From the NCBI GenBank assembly GCA_947184155.2, contig CAMXCT020000468.1, forward strand, positions 183,565-247,564: a DNA stretch of 64,000 nt, written 5' to 3'. Made by a program: the position numbers and the translations under genes. The DNA comes from Cladocopium goreaui (Eukaryota; Sar; Dinophyceae; Suessiales; Symbiodiniaceae). Under the pieces are notes generated by a model, which saw only the letters and a list, made by a program, of their open reading frames with translations, had not been told where the DNA came from and ran no database searches. Positions 28,563-37,714 of this stretch are shown one piece after another. Numbering within the stretch: position 1 is the stretch's first letter; each line of letters starts with the position of its first letter.

Positions 28563-29373
28563 TCACAGGTCATTGAAAATGGTTGCATACGCTTCACTTA
28601 AAGCATACCAATTTTGCTGTAGTCGATAAAGTGCTCGGTTGGCTTCTTGTACAAGGTCATTATGTTGCATTTGCAGCACTTGGATGCCTTCACTGAGTTG
28701 GAAGATCCTATCCGCTTCATCTTCATGAGTAGGAAAAAGGCCTGCTATTGCGTTTTGGCACTCTTGCGAGAGCCGAAAATCAAAGCAAGATCGATCATCT
28801 TCATGGACAGCACTGTTGATTCGTGATTGTTCACTCAGTGCGATTCCTTCCAGGGTTGGCTGCAGTGTTTCAATGCGATTGCCTAGTATATTGTAAGCAT
28901 GCATAATTTCTGCAATAATAGCACATTGTTGGGCACTCTTTGCAACTATTGCAAAACGTCTGGAGTTGGCCCAGCATGCATATCCGTTGTGTCGCACCTC
29001 TGCTGCAAAGGGATAAAAACCTCCGTATCCTGCGAATATTCAACCAAGCCTGCAGGTAAACCTCATCACACTCCCGAGGAATGACCTTATGGAATCCATG
29101 GGGCAATGAAGCCCCCATCGTTACTGTCGCCTCCTCCGGGAGCCATGACTCATCCTCAGCCCATAGGATGTTCCATTTTTCGCCGTTGAGCCATGTGCAT
29201 ACTTCCATCAAGTTGAATGCTCGGCACTCTATGTTGACATTGTGACATAGCCTATGGATAGGGTACTTGCCGCGATGTAGATTCGTCAACATATTTGGGG
29301 TGCTCTGAATGGTTTCAACGTTATAGCCTTTCCAATGGTAGTTCCTCAGAAATGTCATGAGCGCAGTCGACAT
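28563..29373 (-). pseudogene. Uncharacterised protein, paralogue 2 (frameshifted)
   Basis: Related to the intact 387-codon protein at 24764-25927 but split over two frames: 29373-28870 (167 codons, good until about residue 110) and a second frame entered near 29040 that continues to 28563. Joined, the homology runs NGEKWNI...FYPFAAE...WANSRRFAI...HAYNILGNR...RINSAVHE. The C-terminal part has a helical stretch (VLQMQHNDLVQEANRALYRLQQ) but lacks the basic linker of paralogue 1. A hairpin lies 35 nt upstream of the ATG at 29373. It is either a recent pseudogene or carries a sequencing indel. Function unknown. Confidence 0.6.
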
Positions 29374-29407
29374 GGCTTCGCAAGTGGAGCGCTTGCCAGG
29401 TGCAGTC

Positions 29408-29426
29408 CCGACACGTCTTTGGTCGG
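29408..29426 (-). promoter_or_regulatory. Hairpin in leader of paralogue 2
   Basis: Inner stem CCGAC/GTCGG, loop ACGTCTTTG, outer stem CCA-GGTGC/GCACC-TGG with a bulged G at the same place as in the 27925 hairpin. The two share the inner stem but have different outer stems. Confidence 0.75.
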
Positions 29427-29545
29427 AAAAGCACCGTGGTTTGGCAGCTGCGGATCACCTATATATTTATGGTGATGTCAGGCAACAATGTGAGCATCAA
29501 TGGAAGTAGCACATCATTAGGTAAGCTGTATTGTCTGAAATCTGT

Positions 29546-29563
29546 TTGAGCCGATAGACTACG
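29546..29563 (-). other. SL-like sequence upstream of paralogue 2
   Basis: Plus strand TTGAGCCGATAGACTACG. Both ends (TTGAGCC and CTACG) match the SL complement, with six instead of seven bases between. It is the best relic within the gene cluster. Confidence 0.45.
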
Positions 29564-29839
29564 TGTGCGATGAAGACTGTGTAAACTTCGTTACCCTGTA
29601 TTGGAAACCTAGTAGCTGACGGCATAGAAAAACTTTGATATAGCCTAACAGTCAAGCTGAAGACACACGTGATCTTGTCTTTTCAATGGCTGAACAAAAC
29701 TGCGCTACGCGCGGCTAAACACGTTGGGACTAGCCAGCCTCTCATGGCTCAGGCAAATTGAGTACAGGGGGCTTATAGGCACCCTGTTATCTTGCTTCTT
29801 TTATAGTGCTAGCACTTCTCATCTTTTGTATGCTCCCTT

Positions 29840-30223
29840 CTAAGGTGAGCGCGGGAAGCAGTTCTCTCTCACATCATGTAGTTCTTCGTCTACACTTGAA
29901 CTGAGCTCAATGCCATCGGGATACACCACTGGGACTAACAGCTCATTTTGAGCATGTTCCATTTCTCGTACGATGTGAGCTTTATAGTCTGCTATCATGT
30001 GAAGTAGAGCAACTTGCGATTGGATGTTCTCATCAAGCTTTTCTGGCATTGGTATGTCGACCCAGAATACTTCCCTGGCCTGTTGCTTCGCCTTGAGCAA
30101 ATGATAGTGGGCGGACTGTAAATTGTCCAGTAAGGTACAGCAAGCCGTGTACTTCTTAATGACACGTTTAATGTGGAGAAGTCGTTCGTCACAGCTTGAT
30201 GCATCCGATGTTGCGCACGCCAT
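29840..30223 (-). CDS. Small uncharacterised helical protein (127 codons)
   Basis: Open frame from the ATG at 30223; an in-frame ATG at 30241 would add six residues. Composition suggests mostly helix (LLHIKRVIKKYTACCTLLDNL, VALLHMIADYKAHIVREMEHA), compatible with a coiled coil. No family recognised. A hairpin is 132 nt upstream and an SL-like stretch further up. Same direction as the cluster. Confidence 0.5.
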   Translation of the reverse strand: MACATSDASSCDERLLHIKRVIKKYTACCTLLDNLQSAHYHLLKAKQQAREVFWVDIPMPEKLDENIQSQVALLHMIADYKAHIVREMEHAQNELLVPVVYPDGIELSSSVDEELHDVRENCFPRSP

Positions 30224-30354
30224 GGCAGGCAACACGATCACTGAACTTGGGTAATTTCTTTCGAATCAAACAAACTGACGCAGCTCATATGAGGGAGAAA
30301 CTCTGTAAGATGGTTGAATTCCCAAAAATACGTAAATGTTTGTGTGAGGGACCC

Positions 30355-30373
30355 CTGTCACGTCTTTGGACAG
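30355..30373 (-). promoter_or_regulatory. Hairpin in leader of 127-codon gene
   Basis: Inner stem CTGTC/GACAG, loop ACGTCTTTG, outer stem AGGG-AC/GT-CCCT with one bulged A. The inner stem type equals that of the LINE leaders. Confidence 0.65.
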
Positions 30374-30549
30374 AAGTACCCTGAGCTATCTTAGAGATGG
30401 AAAGCGACATATACTTCTGATTGACCCCATTGCATAGTTAGGGAGGAAGCTACAACACGTGGACGATTATGGGCAGGAATTGCACTATTTCATGAGGTAA
30501 ATGACATATTCACAGGTTGGGTCATTTACCTCATAATGCCGCCACTGAG

Positions 30550-30566
30550 GAGCCAAAAAAGGAGTC
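30550..30566 (-). other. Weak SL-like or splice-acceptor-like sequence
   Basis: Plus strand GAGCCAAAAAAGGAGTC. In gene sense it is GACTCCTTTTTTGGCTC followed by CTCAG. The nine-base GAGCCAAAA match fits the SL, but a simple polypyrimidine-AG acceptor would look the same. Confidence 0.25.
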
Positions 30567-30878
30567 TGCACAGAATCCTCGACTATATGTACTGCCAATC
30601 AAGTACGTAGTTGGATCGCAGCCCATGGAACAAGGGAGAGCAGACAAGATCAAAACAAGACAAGCACAAACAAGAAAATAGACAAAGAAAAGCGACAGGA
30701 AGGAAGTCAGTAAGTAGAGTACCATTAGAGCCTCGCTACCTAGTATCGAAATCAAAGAGAGAGAGAAGAGTAACTACACAATTGAAAAAACAACAACTAT
30801 ATCAGTTGATAAGTCATTTTGCCCTCTGCGCTGATGACTGTCTTGTGGCACAAACACCATGTGCATAGATAGGTCCGC

Positions 30879-31259
30879 TCATTCCTCGAACTTTCGCTTC
30901 ACAGAACTCTGACTCTGTTGCCTGCCGTGCTTCTCTTGCCTACGACTTGCCTCCCATCTCTGAAAGATTCTTGCTCGATCTATGGCAGTTAAAGCTTTCC
31001 GGTCAGTCTGTTCTTCACTCGATTCTCGTTTTGGGACTCCGTGATTCCCTTCATGGTTTGCCAGGAGTACTAGAGCTTCCTCTAGCGCCCCTAAGGCCAC
31101 TTTCAATTGAGTGACAGCATCCTCCGTTCCCGGGCCGGCTAGGCTCGCATTGGCAGTTGCCTTAACCAGGCCATTTCGCAGCTGAGTGACTTGATGGGAT
31201 AACGGGTTCGCTGAGCATGGCAATGGTTTCTGTCTAGGTCTCTCGGTCTCCGTGCACAT
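30879..31259 (-). CDS. Small uncharacterised protein (126 codons)
   Basis: Open frame from the ATG at 31259. The middle (QVTQLRNGLVKATAN...AVTQLKVALGALEEALVLLAN) looks like a helical hairpin or coiled coil; the C-terminus is strongly basic (RRQEKHGRQQSQSSVKRKFEE). The pattern of helix plus basic tail recalls the C-terminal part of the 387-codon protein, but I would not call them homologous. No leader hairpin of the common type; a weak SL-like stretch (TGAGCAGTAAAACGGCT on the plus strand) is at 31294-31310. First gene of the cluster in transcription order. Confidence 0.45.
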   Translation of the reverse strand: MCTETERPRQKPLPCSANPLSHQVTQLRNGLVKATANASLAGPGTEDAVTQLKVALGALEEALVLLANHEGNHGVPKRESSEEQTDRKALTAIDRARIFQRWEASRRQEKHGRQQSQSSVKRKFEE

Positions 31260-31310
31260 TGGCAGAGATAGGGAGTATAGGATTGACTACCTGTGAGCAG
31301 TAAAACGGCT

Positions 31311-31630
31311 CATGAGTCACAATATTACGCCTTACCTCATAGCAGTAACACAGAGAAAGGTGCTCCAAGAGAAGGAAGTAAAGAATAGGCTCGGATTCTA
31401 CAGCACTTGTCATACTTATTTGGATGGAAAGTTTCCGTGGCTTAGAGTGGGTAGAGACAGATAGGTGCTACGGGTCAGTCGTCATGGCTACTAGCTGTAA
31501 GGTGATACTTTGACTAGCGTAGTCAATGGAGGCGTCTCTCTAGGAAGGGATGGAATCACCATACGCCTGACTAAAAAAAAAGATCATCCAAGCGTAAATG
31601 CCATTAGGCTACAGTACCGAGGATGGGTAT
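31311..31630. other. Spacer between LINE copy B 3' end and the gene cluster
   Basis: Holds the 3' untranslated end of LINE copy B and the start of the cluster. No poly(A) tail was seen in LINE sense: the only run is A9 on the plus strand near 31573, which is T in the element's sense. The exact 3' end of the element cannot be placed. Confidence 0.4.
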
Positions 31631-34600
31631 TTAGGTTGCTCTACGCCGTTTGGCCATGCGTTCTGTAAAGGTATCATAGCCTGATGTTGGTGCTTGTGTG
31701 TTCCACCGAATGGGTCGCGTCCCGAATAGTTCACTTTCGATGCTTCTTTTCCTTTCGGTACGTGGGAGGGGGGAGGGATTTCTGGTCACGTTAACATCAT
31801 CGAGAGTCTGTATAAGAGCCTGAGCATCTGTGGCGAGTTCACGTAAACTGAAAAGGGGGGGATCGCATGAATCCAGCTGTAATTGATGGAGCATTGCCCG
31901 TTCTGCTTCATAAATTAAATGTGGAGAGATTTCTTTTGGGAGCCAGAGTCCGTCATGGAGCCAAATTGCTGATGTTACGTGACACCTTCTCGTTAGCTCC
32001 TTGTAGTAAGAGATCATAATGTGTTCTTCATACCATTCAAGAGTTCGAAAAGCAGCACCTCTGACATGAGCAACATATTGTGGCCTCCTTAAGGGCAGGT
32101 GGTCATTAACAAGCGCTTGTGTTGCTGATTCAATTTGAAAGCTGAGATGATATAAAGCTGGAGGACATGTGATATGGTGTTCCCTTTCTATTTTGGCACA
32201 CGCTTCTCTTGCCCCTGCATTCATTACAATTAGTGGATGTCGCTTAACAACAGCAGACCGCTGATTCAACGATACCAACCCTAGCAGATCAGTAAGTATT
32301 GCTCTAAGATCTACTATATGTGGGAGGTGGCTGCTGCGAAGGAGTCGTCTCATGATTTCATAGAATGCGCCGATCATGTCCACTTCCTGGTGCGTATTTC
32401 CAAATAGGAGTAATCGCACCTTTCGTGGTAGTCTTTGAGCACAGGGACCTCTACCGTACAGTCGGCCCAGACAGTCTGTTGCAGACGCCGTATACTCTAC
32501 TACTCGGGGTTTCGTGAGATTGGCAGTGCCCGCTAGATAGGCCTCCACCTCTTTGAGATATTGCTGGTTTGCAGCTTGCACAATAAATTTATTTACCAAT
32601 TCTATACTTATATTCGGGACCTCGGTAAGTAGTAGGATCGTAACACCTAGAGGCCTCTCTTCCAGTACAACGGCTCCAGATTGCATAGCCAAGTGATAGG
32701 GTGCTTCAACCACGATTTCAGTAGGCTCGCTTACATGAGCTGGGAAGGCCTGGGCCGCTCTGCTAGCCACTCCAGCAAGATAGTCTGCGAGTATATTGGC
32801 TTCTCTTGGACGGTATACCCATTTTCCATGGTCAAAAAACCTCGATTGTTTCCGGCGAATTTGCTGTATAATAGGCTGTAGGTCTATCCTACGAAAGCGT
32901 CCTGCAAAGGCTAAGTGCTTAACGATGGGGAGGATGTCCCCTTGTAGATAGGCCTGGTCGACTGCGTAGCTTCTGTGTACCATTTCCTCACACAAAAGGT
33001 CTGTTGCGAGATTTGCTGACACCGCCTCAGCAAAGATATTGTCTGGGCAACTAGGCAATGCAACAGCCCTCCATTTGAGCAGCGTTAATCCTTCTCGTTG
33101 GAGTTCTAAGAGAGCAGCGCCCGCTCCACCTGTTCCCCTATCAGCATGACAGGACCCGTCAAATTGTACTAGTAGTGTTGTTTTGTCAGACTCAAGATAG
33201 CTGCTGAGCACTTCATCGGTGCCTATAGGCTGCAATGCCGTAATACGGCAATGATAGTCACCACACTCACACTGGAAAGTGGAGAGCGAGACATTGGGGG
33301 AAATTCCTGTTCCAAACTGGATAGTTTGCTGAATTAATTGTAGAGGTTCAGAGCCTAAGGGGACGACCGCAACCGGTTGATTGGCTTTCACTGCTTCACG
33401 CGTAATGCATACCCGAGCTGGTGCAAGGGCGCACGAGATGTGGAGTGGGGGTTTGTCACAGCACCAGAGTAGCGAGTCATCAACAGAACAGTGGGCGGAA
33501 ACCAATTGTGTCCTTACATGCTGCATACGAAGGTCCAGGGGTAGCTCTGTTTGTACTCTTTGCACGAGGTTATGGATCCAGGTATTCATGGGGATAAGGG
33601 GAGCAGAGATTTGATGTCTCATTGCACCAGCTTCCCGTAGTAGCAACCTGAATTGATGTACTACTCGTGAGGCTATTGCTAAGTGCTTAACGCTTTTCCT
33701 TGACCCTTCGGCCAGCGACAGTATTGAATCATCTCCTGTTAGGCTTCGTAGTGCACTGATAGGTACTACGCACCACCGAACCCAATGCCCTACAGTATTG
33801 TCTCCCTTTGTACATGCAACGCATTTTTCCCAGTCTTCACTTACTGGCAATTCTTCTTGCATAGGGAGTTCTCTGTGTGATGCCTCAAGCAGTCTGACAA
33901 GGGAGTCTGTCGTAAAGGCCGTTAACTGTTTGGTTACTATACAGGTTTCACAAATTGCGGTTTGATAGCCGCCGAGTGGGTATGCACGGCCAAAGTTTGC
34001 GCAGAGAGCACATCTTTTTTGCCGGCTTTGGCCACGTCGTGCCAACCACTCATCATCATCCTCATTGACTGCCCAGCGTAGCAAGGTGAACCTAGTAATA
34101 CTAGGAATCCATCGCTTGTTGACCTCGCACGCATGACTGAGCCATGCCCAGCTGACTCCTCCTGTCCATCCTGCTGTTAGCACTTTGTTACGAACATAGT
34201 GAGACGCAAGTTGCATCATGTGATGAAGCACACATTTTTTGACTGCATTTATTCGTTGTTTGATTGTACCACTTCCTGACACAGCTCTTGTTAGGACATC
34301 TTCCCCAACGACACGTGCCCACGCTTGCCATAGTATTCTAACTTCGTGTGTTTGTCTGTTCACTGCCGGTGGACTCTCAACATAAAGTTCATGAACCTTT
34401 CCTCCTTTTCGCAAAAATAGCCCTAATGCAGAAACAAGGATACTTACACCAGGGTCAAGTAGTGGTGCAATTTTACACAATCGAAATACGAAGGCAAGGA
34501 GGTCCTGTCTAATCCAGCTACGTCCTAGTAGGAGTTCAGTTGCTGCTGCCCGTAGCATTTGAAGATCTTCCGTGGCAGCACCAAAATAGGATGTAGTATA

Positions 34601-37600
34601 TAGTACAACACTCTGTGCAAACGTATTGAAGGCAATACTCTTAGAGACAACCGAGAGGATTGGCTGCCTAAACAGCCTGAGCCGATGTATAAACTTTTCG
34701 GCAGCTTTAGGATTGATTTGTTTCAGGGTAGTAGGATGTGTAGTTACTGTCCATAAGTCACGATCAGACAATTGGGCACGCCCCAGCAGTAATAGCCCGA
34801 GTGAAGTCGCAACACCTTGGATGCAGTGTGCTCCGAAACCTGACTGATCTAACTGACGGAGCACCCAGCTTGGAAGCGGACTGTTGATTACTAAAGCTGT
34901 TTTGCACCTACAGTTACACTCCAATGCCAGCAACGAGCATATGGGTGTGTAGTCAGTTCCGTTGAGGATCCGGCAAGCTTCTCGAGGGGTCAACCCAATA
35001 CACTTGTCGGCTCGTGCAATTATGAGTGTCTTTTGTGAAAGGATAGCCGATAAGATCGCTGCTCGTGCGGTTGGGTATGTCTTCTGCCTGAGGATAACTT
35101 CACTTTCGATCCGCCCAGGCAGGGATTGGACTGAAAAGGGGGGACAGTCAGAGCTAATAGCTTGCCAACAAGTATGCTGGTCAATTTGAAAACCTGCCGA
35201 CCAGCAACATTGATAGCACTTGTGGACTCTACTTACCCAGGTAATGTCATGTCCTGGTCCTGCAATCGTGTTGTCGTCAATGTATCCCTGAACGCTAATG
35301 ACCCGGGGGATACGATTCATATAGTGATATATCGGGTCCATTGCCAAACAGAACAGGAATACTGAGAAAGACCTTCCCATGTCTACTCCCACATGCACAG
35401 CCCTAGGCGGCAGAAGTCTGCCTTGAACTTTATGGCGGATGAGCCTTCCAAATAAGATGTATTTGGCATAATTACATACCCATGTCGGGGCGTTGCGCAT
35501 TCGCAGGATATGTAAGATCCAATAGGGATTAACCCGCTCAAAGGCCTTTGATAGATCAACTAGTAGCGCAGCCATGGGAGTATTACTGTCCAGTAAGGCT
35601 TGTATGGCATGGACTGCGTGCTGCGGTTCTTTAAAGCAATTCATGACTACTTGCGAAGGATGCATATATGCACAAGTTGCTTTCATGACTACAGCAGCAA
35701 TGGTGCCATCAACAAGCCTATCACACGTATTGGGCATTCCTAATGGTCTGAAGTAGTCCGCAGTCGGACCTACTTTTGCCTTGGGTATCCAAACCCCTAC
35801 CTGTACAGGTGCAGCTCGCAGGCCTGCTAGCATTTTCATCATTAGCTGATCTAAGACTGGGTAGCTATCTTCAGGGGAGAGCCTCCATGCAGAGTAGGGG
35901 ATTCCATCCGGGCCAGGGGCTGAATCTTTAGTGCCCAGGAGTGTATGGAGAAAGTCCTGTTTCTGGGGGAGTTCAATACTTGGCCACGGCGAGGCAGTTT
36001 GATATTCCCGTAAAATGGGTTCCCATTCTTGAAGAGAGTCTTGAGGCTTAACAAACCAAAAGTTCCGCGTGTCCAGCATGGCTTCGTCCAGCATCTGGGA
36101 AGTGGTGCACTGTTCTCCCTGCTGATTGAGGATCGGCCCATTATAGATGACGCCCTTGGGGCAAATAGATCGTAACCGATTCCAAAACGTAATGTTATTG
36201 CCGATACCTCTGGCTTGTTGATTCACCTGCTCAAGAGCGGGATATTGCCGAGTCATCGTGATCTGATCTAGAAAATCAAAAATCTGTTTCAACAGATCAC
36301 TTCGAATAGTTATTTTTCCTGGATATAGCTCACTAACCACGTTAGAAGTAAAGATATGGTAAGTGGCAGTCTGAAGTGCATGGAATTGTTTTGCAGGTAC
36401 GTGTAACACTTCAGCTCGAATTTTAAGGAATTTCCGCAGAAGTTCATGCTCGGGAATGCGAGGATGATCAGATGGAATAGGTTGTTGTCGCCACCAAGAC
36501 CACAGGGTGGACACAAACTCAACTTCATCTGTTTGGGGTAGTCTTTGAATCCTTCTTATCAGCTCTTGTAGATCGTTGGGAACCATATAGGGGTTAGCCT
36601 CGTTCTTTCCAGGGCAAAACACGTTAGTTGGGATGGTTTGATGGATTGGGTCTTTCATGTCACTTTTGACTCTTGGTCGAACTACAAAGGTCGCGGTGAG
36701 TTGGTAATGCCCACTTAGGTGATGTCGCCTATTGGCTGCTACCATCACATCTATTTGGGCCGCAGCTATATAATCAGTGGGACATAGTACTCTATCAAGT
36801 GCTGAACTTCCAGTAGGGCTTTCAAAGGTGTGAAGTTGTGGATGCGTGTCGAGAACTTGCGCGTGGACTAATAATTCATTCCAAAGGTCCGGACAACTGG
36901 CATCCACCTGGTTAAAGTCTCCCCCCATATAGAGGGGAAAGTCTACTCTACTGGTCTTGACCCAGGCGATTAATTCTTTCAGCTCAACGACCTTGGTTTG
37001 TGGATGTAGATACACTGACAAGAGTCCGATGGTAGAATATCTGTCTTGGATTACCGCAAGGACAATGCGACCTGGTATGACAACTTCTGTTCGGTCAAGT
37101 TTCCACCCAGGTGGAATTAGGGCTGCCGAACCACCCGACACTCCACCTCTTTCTGTTAACAATCCTTGGGTGTGTGCAACTTGAATACCTGGTATATTAT
37201 GGTGCAAGACCTGATGGGTTTCAGCGTGCCATCTGGTTTCTTGTAGTAGAACCGGGCCTGTGCGTAGCAGTCGCTTAATGAGTCGCATTTTGGCATCCCC
37301 TGTTCTAGTTGCAAGTGTCCACCCTGATACATTCCACACATGTAATCGTTTAAGCCTAAATGGAAGATCTTGTCTGATAGCTTTTCGGTATTCGAGAATG
37401 CCTCTTCCTATTTCTTCTACTGCAAGAGAAGGTAATGTTCGTGAGTCACACATAAGTTGCTGATAAAAATCATCAACACCCTGATGGAAAAGTGCGGCAA
37501 CATGTTGCAGGGTTAGCTTCCACCATGGTGTTCGGACATGGAGTATATTGGGCAATATTGATAGGTCACGTATCTTTGATAGATATGGCGGGCATTGAGT

Positions 37601-37696
37601 CCCTGTTTCGTATAGGTAAGTCGTTTTGACACATCGCGTAAGCATCTTGAGCATAGTACGGAGCAGTGGAGCAGGCAGGTTCCGCAGAATCATCAT
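31631..37696 (-). CDS. LINE ORF2: APE endonuclease, reverse transcriptase, RNase H (copy B, intact)
   Basis: 2021 codons from the double ATG at 37696 to a TAA at 31631. Residues ~118-340 are an apurinic-type endonuclease: QETRW (Glu153), GGDFNQ (Asp260), DRV (Asp301) and SGHY (His330). Residues ~575-830 are the reverse transcriptase: APGPDGIP, LLVDLSKAF (Asp714) and GYIDD (Asp807/808). Between RT and RNase H are two Cys-rich patches, CALC...CETC and CVAC...HWVRWC, probably zinc fingers. RNase H motifs are DGS (Asp1513), Glu1557, Asp1587 and Asp1638, so all four catalytic acids are present. The last ~380 residues are unrecognised. The protein makes and integrates element cDNA by target-primed reverse transcription. 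No break seen, so it may be functional. Confidence 0.9.
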   Translation of the reverse strand: MMILRNLPAPLLRTMLKMLTRCVKTTYLYETGTQCPPYLSKIRDLSILPNILHVRTPWWKLTLQHVAALFHQGVDDFYQQLMCDSRTLPSLAVEEIGRGILEYRKAIRQDLPFRLKRLHVWNVSGWTLATRTGDAKMRLIKRLLRTGPVLLQETRWHAETHQVLHHNIPGIQVAHTQGLLTERGGVSGGSAALIPPGWKLDRTEVVIPGRIVLAVIQDRYSTIGLLSVYLHPQTKVVELKELIAWVKTSRVDFPLYMGGDFNQVDASCPDLWNELLVHAQVLDTHPQLHTFESPTGSSALDRVLCPTDYIAAAQIDVMVAANRRHHLSGHYQLTATFVVRPRVKSDMKDPIHQTIPTNVFCPGKNEANPYMVPNDLQELIRRIQRLPQTDEVEFVSTLWSWWRQQPIPSDHPRIPEHELLRKFLKIRAEVLHVPAKQFHALQTATYHIFTSNVVSELYPGKITIRSDLLKQIFDFLDQITMTRQYPALEQVNQQARGIGNNITFWNRLRSICPKGVIYNGPILNQQGEQCTTSQMLDEAMLDTRNFWFVKPQDSLQEWEPILREYQTASPWPSIELPQKQDFLHTLLGTKDSAPGPDGIPYSAWRLSPEDSYPVLDQLMMKMLAGLRAAPVQVGVWIPKAKVGPTADYFRPLGMPNTCDRLVDGTIAAVVMKATCAYMHPSQVVMNCFKEPQHAVHAIQALLDSNTPMAALLVDLSKAFERVNPYWILHILRMRNAPTWVCNYAKYILFGRLIRHKVQGRLLPPRAVHVGVDMGRSFSVFLFCLAMDPIYHYMNRIPRVISVQGYIDDNTIAGPGHDITWVSRVHKCYQCCWSAGFQIDQHTCWQAISSDCPPFSVQSLPGRIESEVILRQKTYPTARAAILSAILSQKTLIIARADKCIGLTPREACRILNGTDYTPICSLLALECNCRCKTALVINSPLPSWVLRQLDQSGFGAHCIQGVATSLGLLLLGRAQLSDRDLWTVTTHPTTLKQINPKAAEKFIHRLRLFRQPILSVVSKSIAFNTFAQSVVLYTTSYFGAATEDLQMLRAAATELLLGRSWIRQDLLAFVFRLCKIAPLLDPGVSILVSALGLFLRKGGKVHELYVESPPAVNRQTHEVRILWQAWARVVGEDVLTRAVSGSGTIKQRINAVKKCVLHHMMQLASHYVRNKVLTAGWTGGVSWAWLSHACEVNKRWIPSITRFTLLRWAVNEDDDEWLARRGQSRQKRCALCANFGRAYPLGGYQTAICETCIVTKQLTAFTTDSLVRLLEASHRELPMQEELPVSEDWEKCVACTKGDNTVGHWVRWCVVPISALRSLTGDDSILSLAEGSRKSVKHLAIASRVVHQFRLLLREAGAMRHQISAPLIPMNTWIHNLVQRVQTELPLDLRMQHVRTQLVSAHCSVDDSLLWCCDKPPLHISCALAPARVCITREAVKANQPVAVVPLGSEPLQLIQQTIQFGTGISPNVSLSTFQCECGDYHCRITALQPIGTDEVLSSYLESDKTTLLVQFDGSCHADRGTGGAGAALLELQREGLTLLKWRAVALPSCPDNIFAEAVSANLATDLLCEEMVHRSYAVDQAYLQGDILPIVKHLAFAGRFRRIDLQPIIQQIRRKQSRFFDHGKWVYRPREANILADYLAGVASRAAQAFPAHVSEPTEIVVEAPYHLAMQSGAVVLEERPLGVTILLLTEVPNISIELVNKFIVQAANQQYLKEVEAYLAGTANLTKPRVVEYTASATDCLGRLYGRGPCAQRLPRKVRLLLFGNTHQEVDMIGAFYEIMRRLLRSSHLPHIVDLRAILTDLLGLVSLNQRSAVVKRHPLIVMNAGAREACAKIEREHHITCPPALYHLSFQIESATQALVNDHLPLRRPQYVAHVRGAAFRTLEWYEEHIMISYYKELTRRCHVTSAIWLHDGLWLPKEISPHLIYEAERAMLHQLQLDSCDPPLFSLRELATDAQALIQTLDDVNVTRNPSPLPRTERKRSIESELFGTRPIRWNTQAPTSGYDTFTERMAKRRRAT

Positions 37697-37714
37697 TATT
37701 TCGAGTGAAAGAGT

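Noticed and set aside
30531..30755. 74-codon hydrophobic, membrane-like open frame
   Set aside because: It reads through pyrimidine-rich leader sequence; Leu/Phe/Ser richness follows from base composition.
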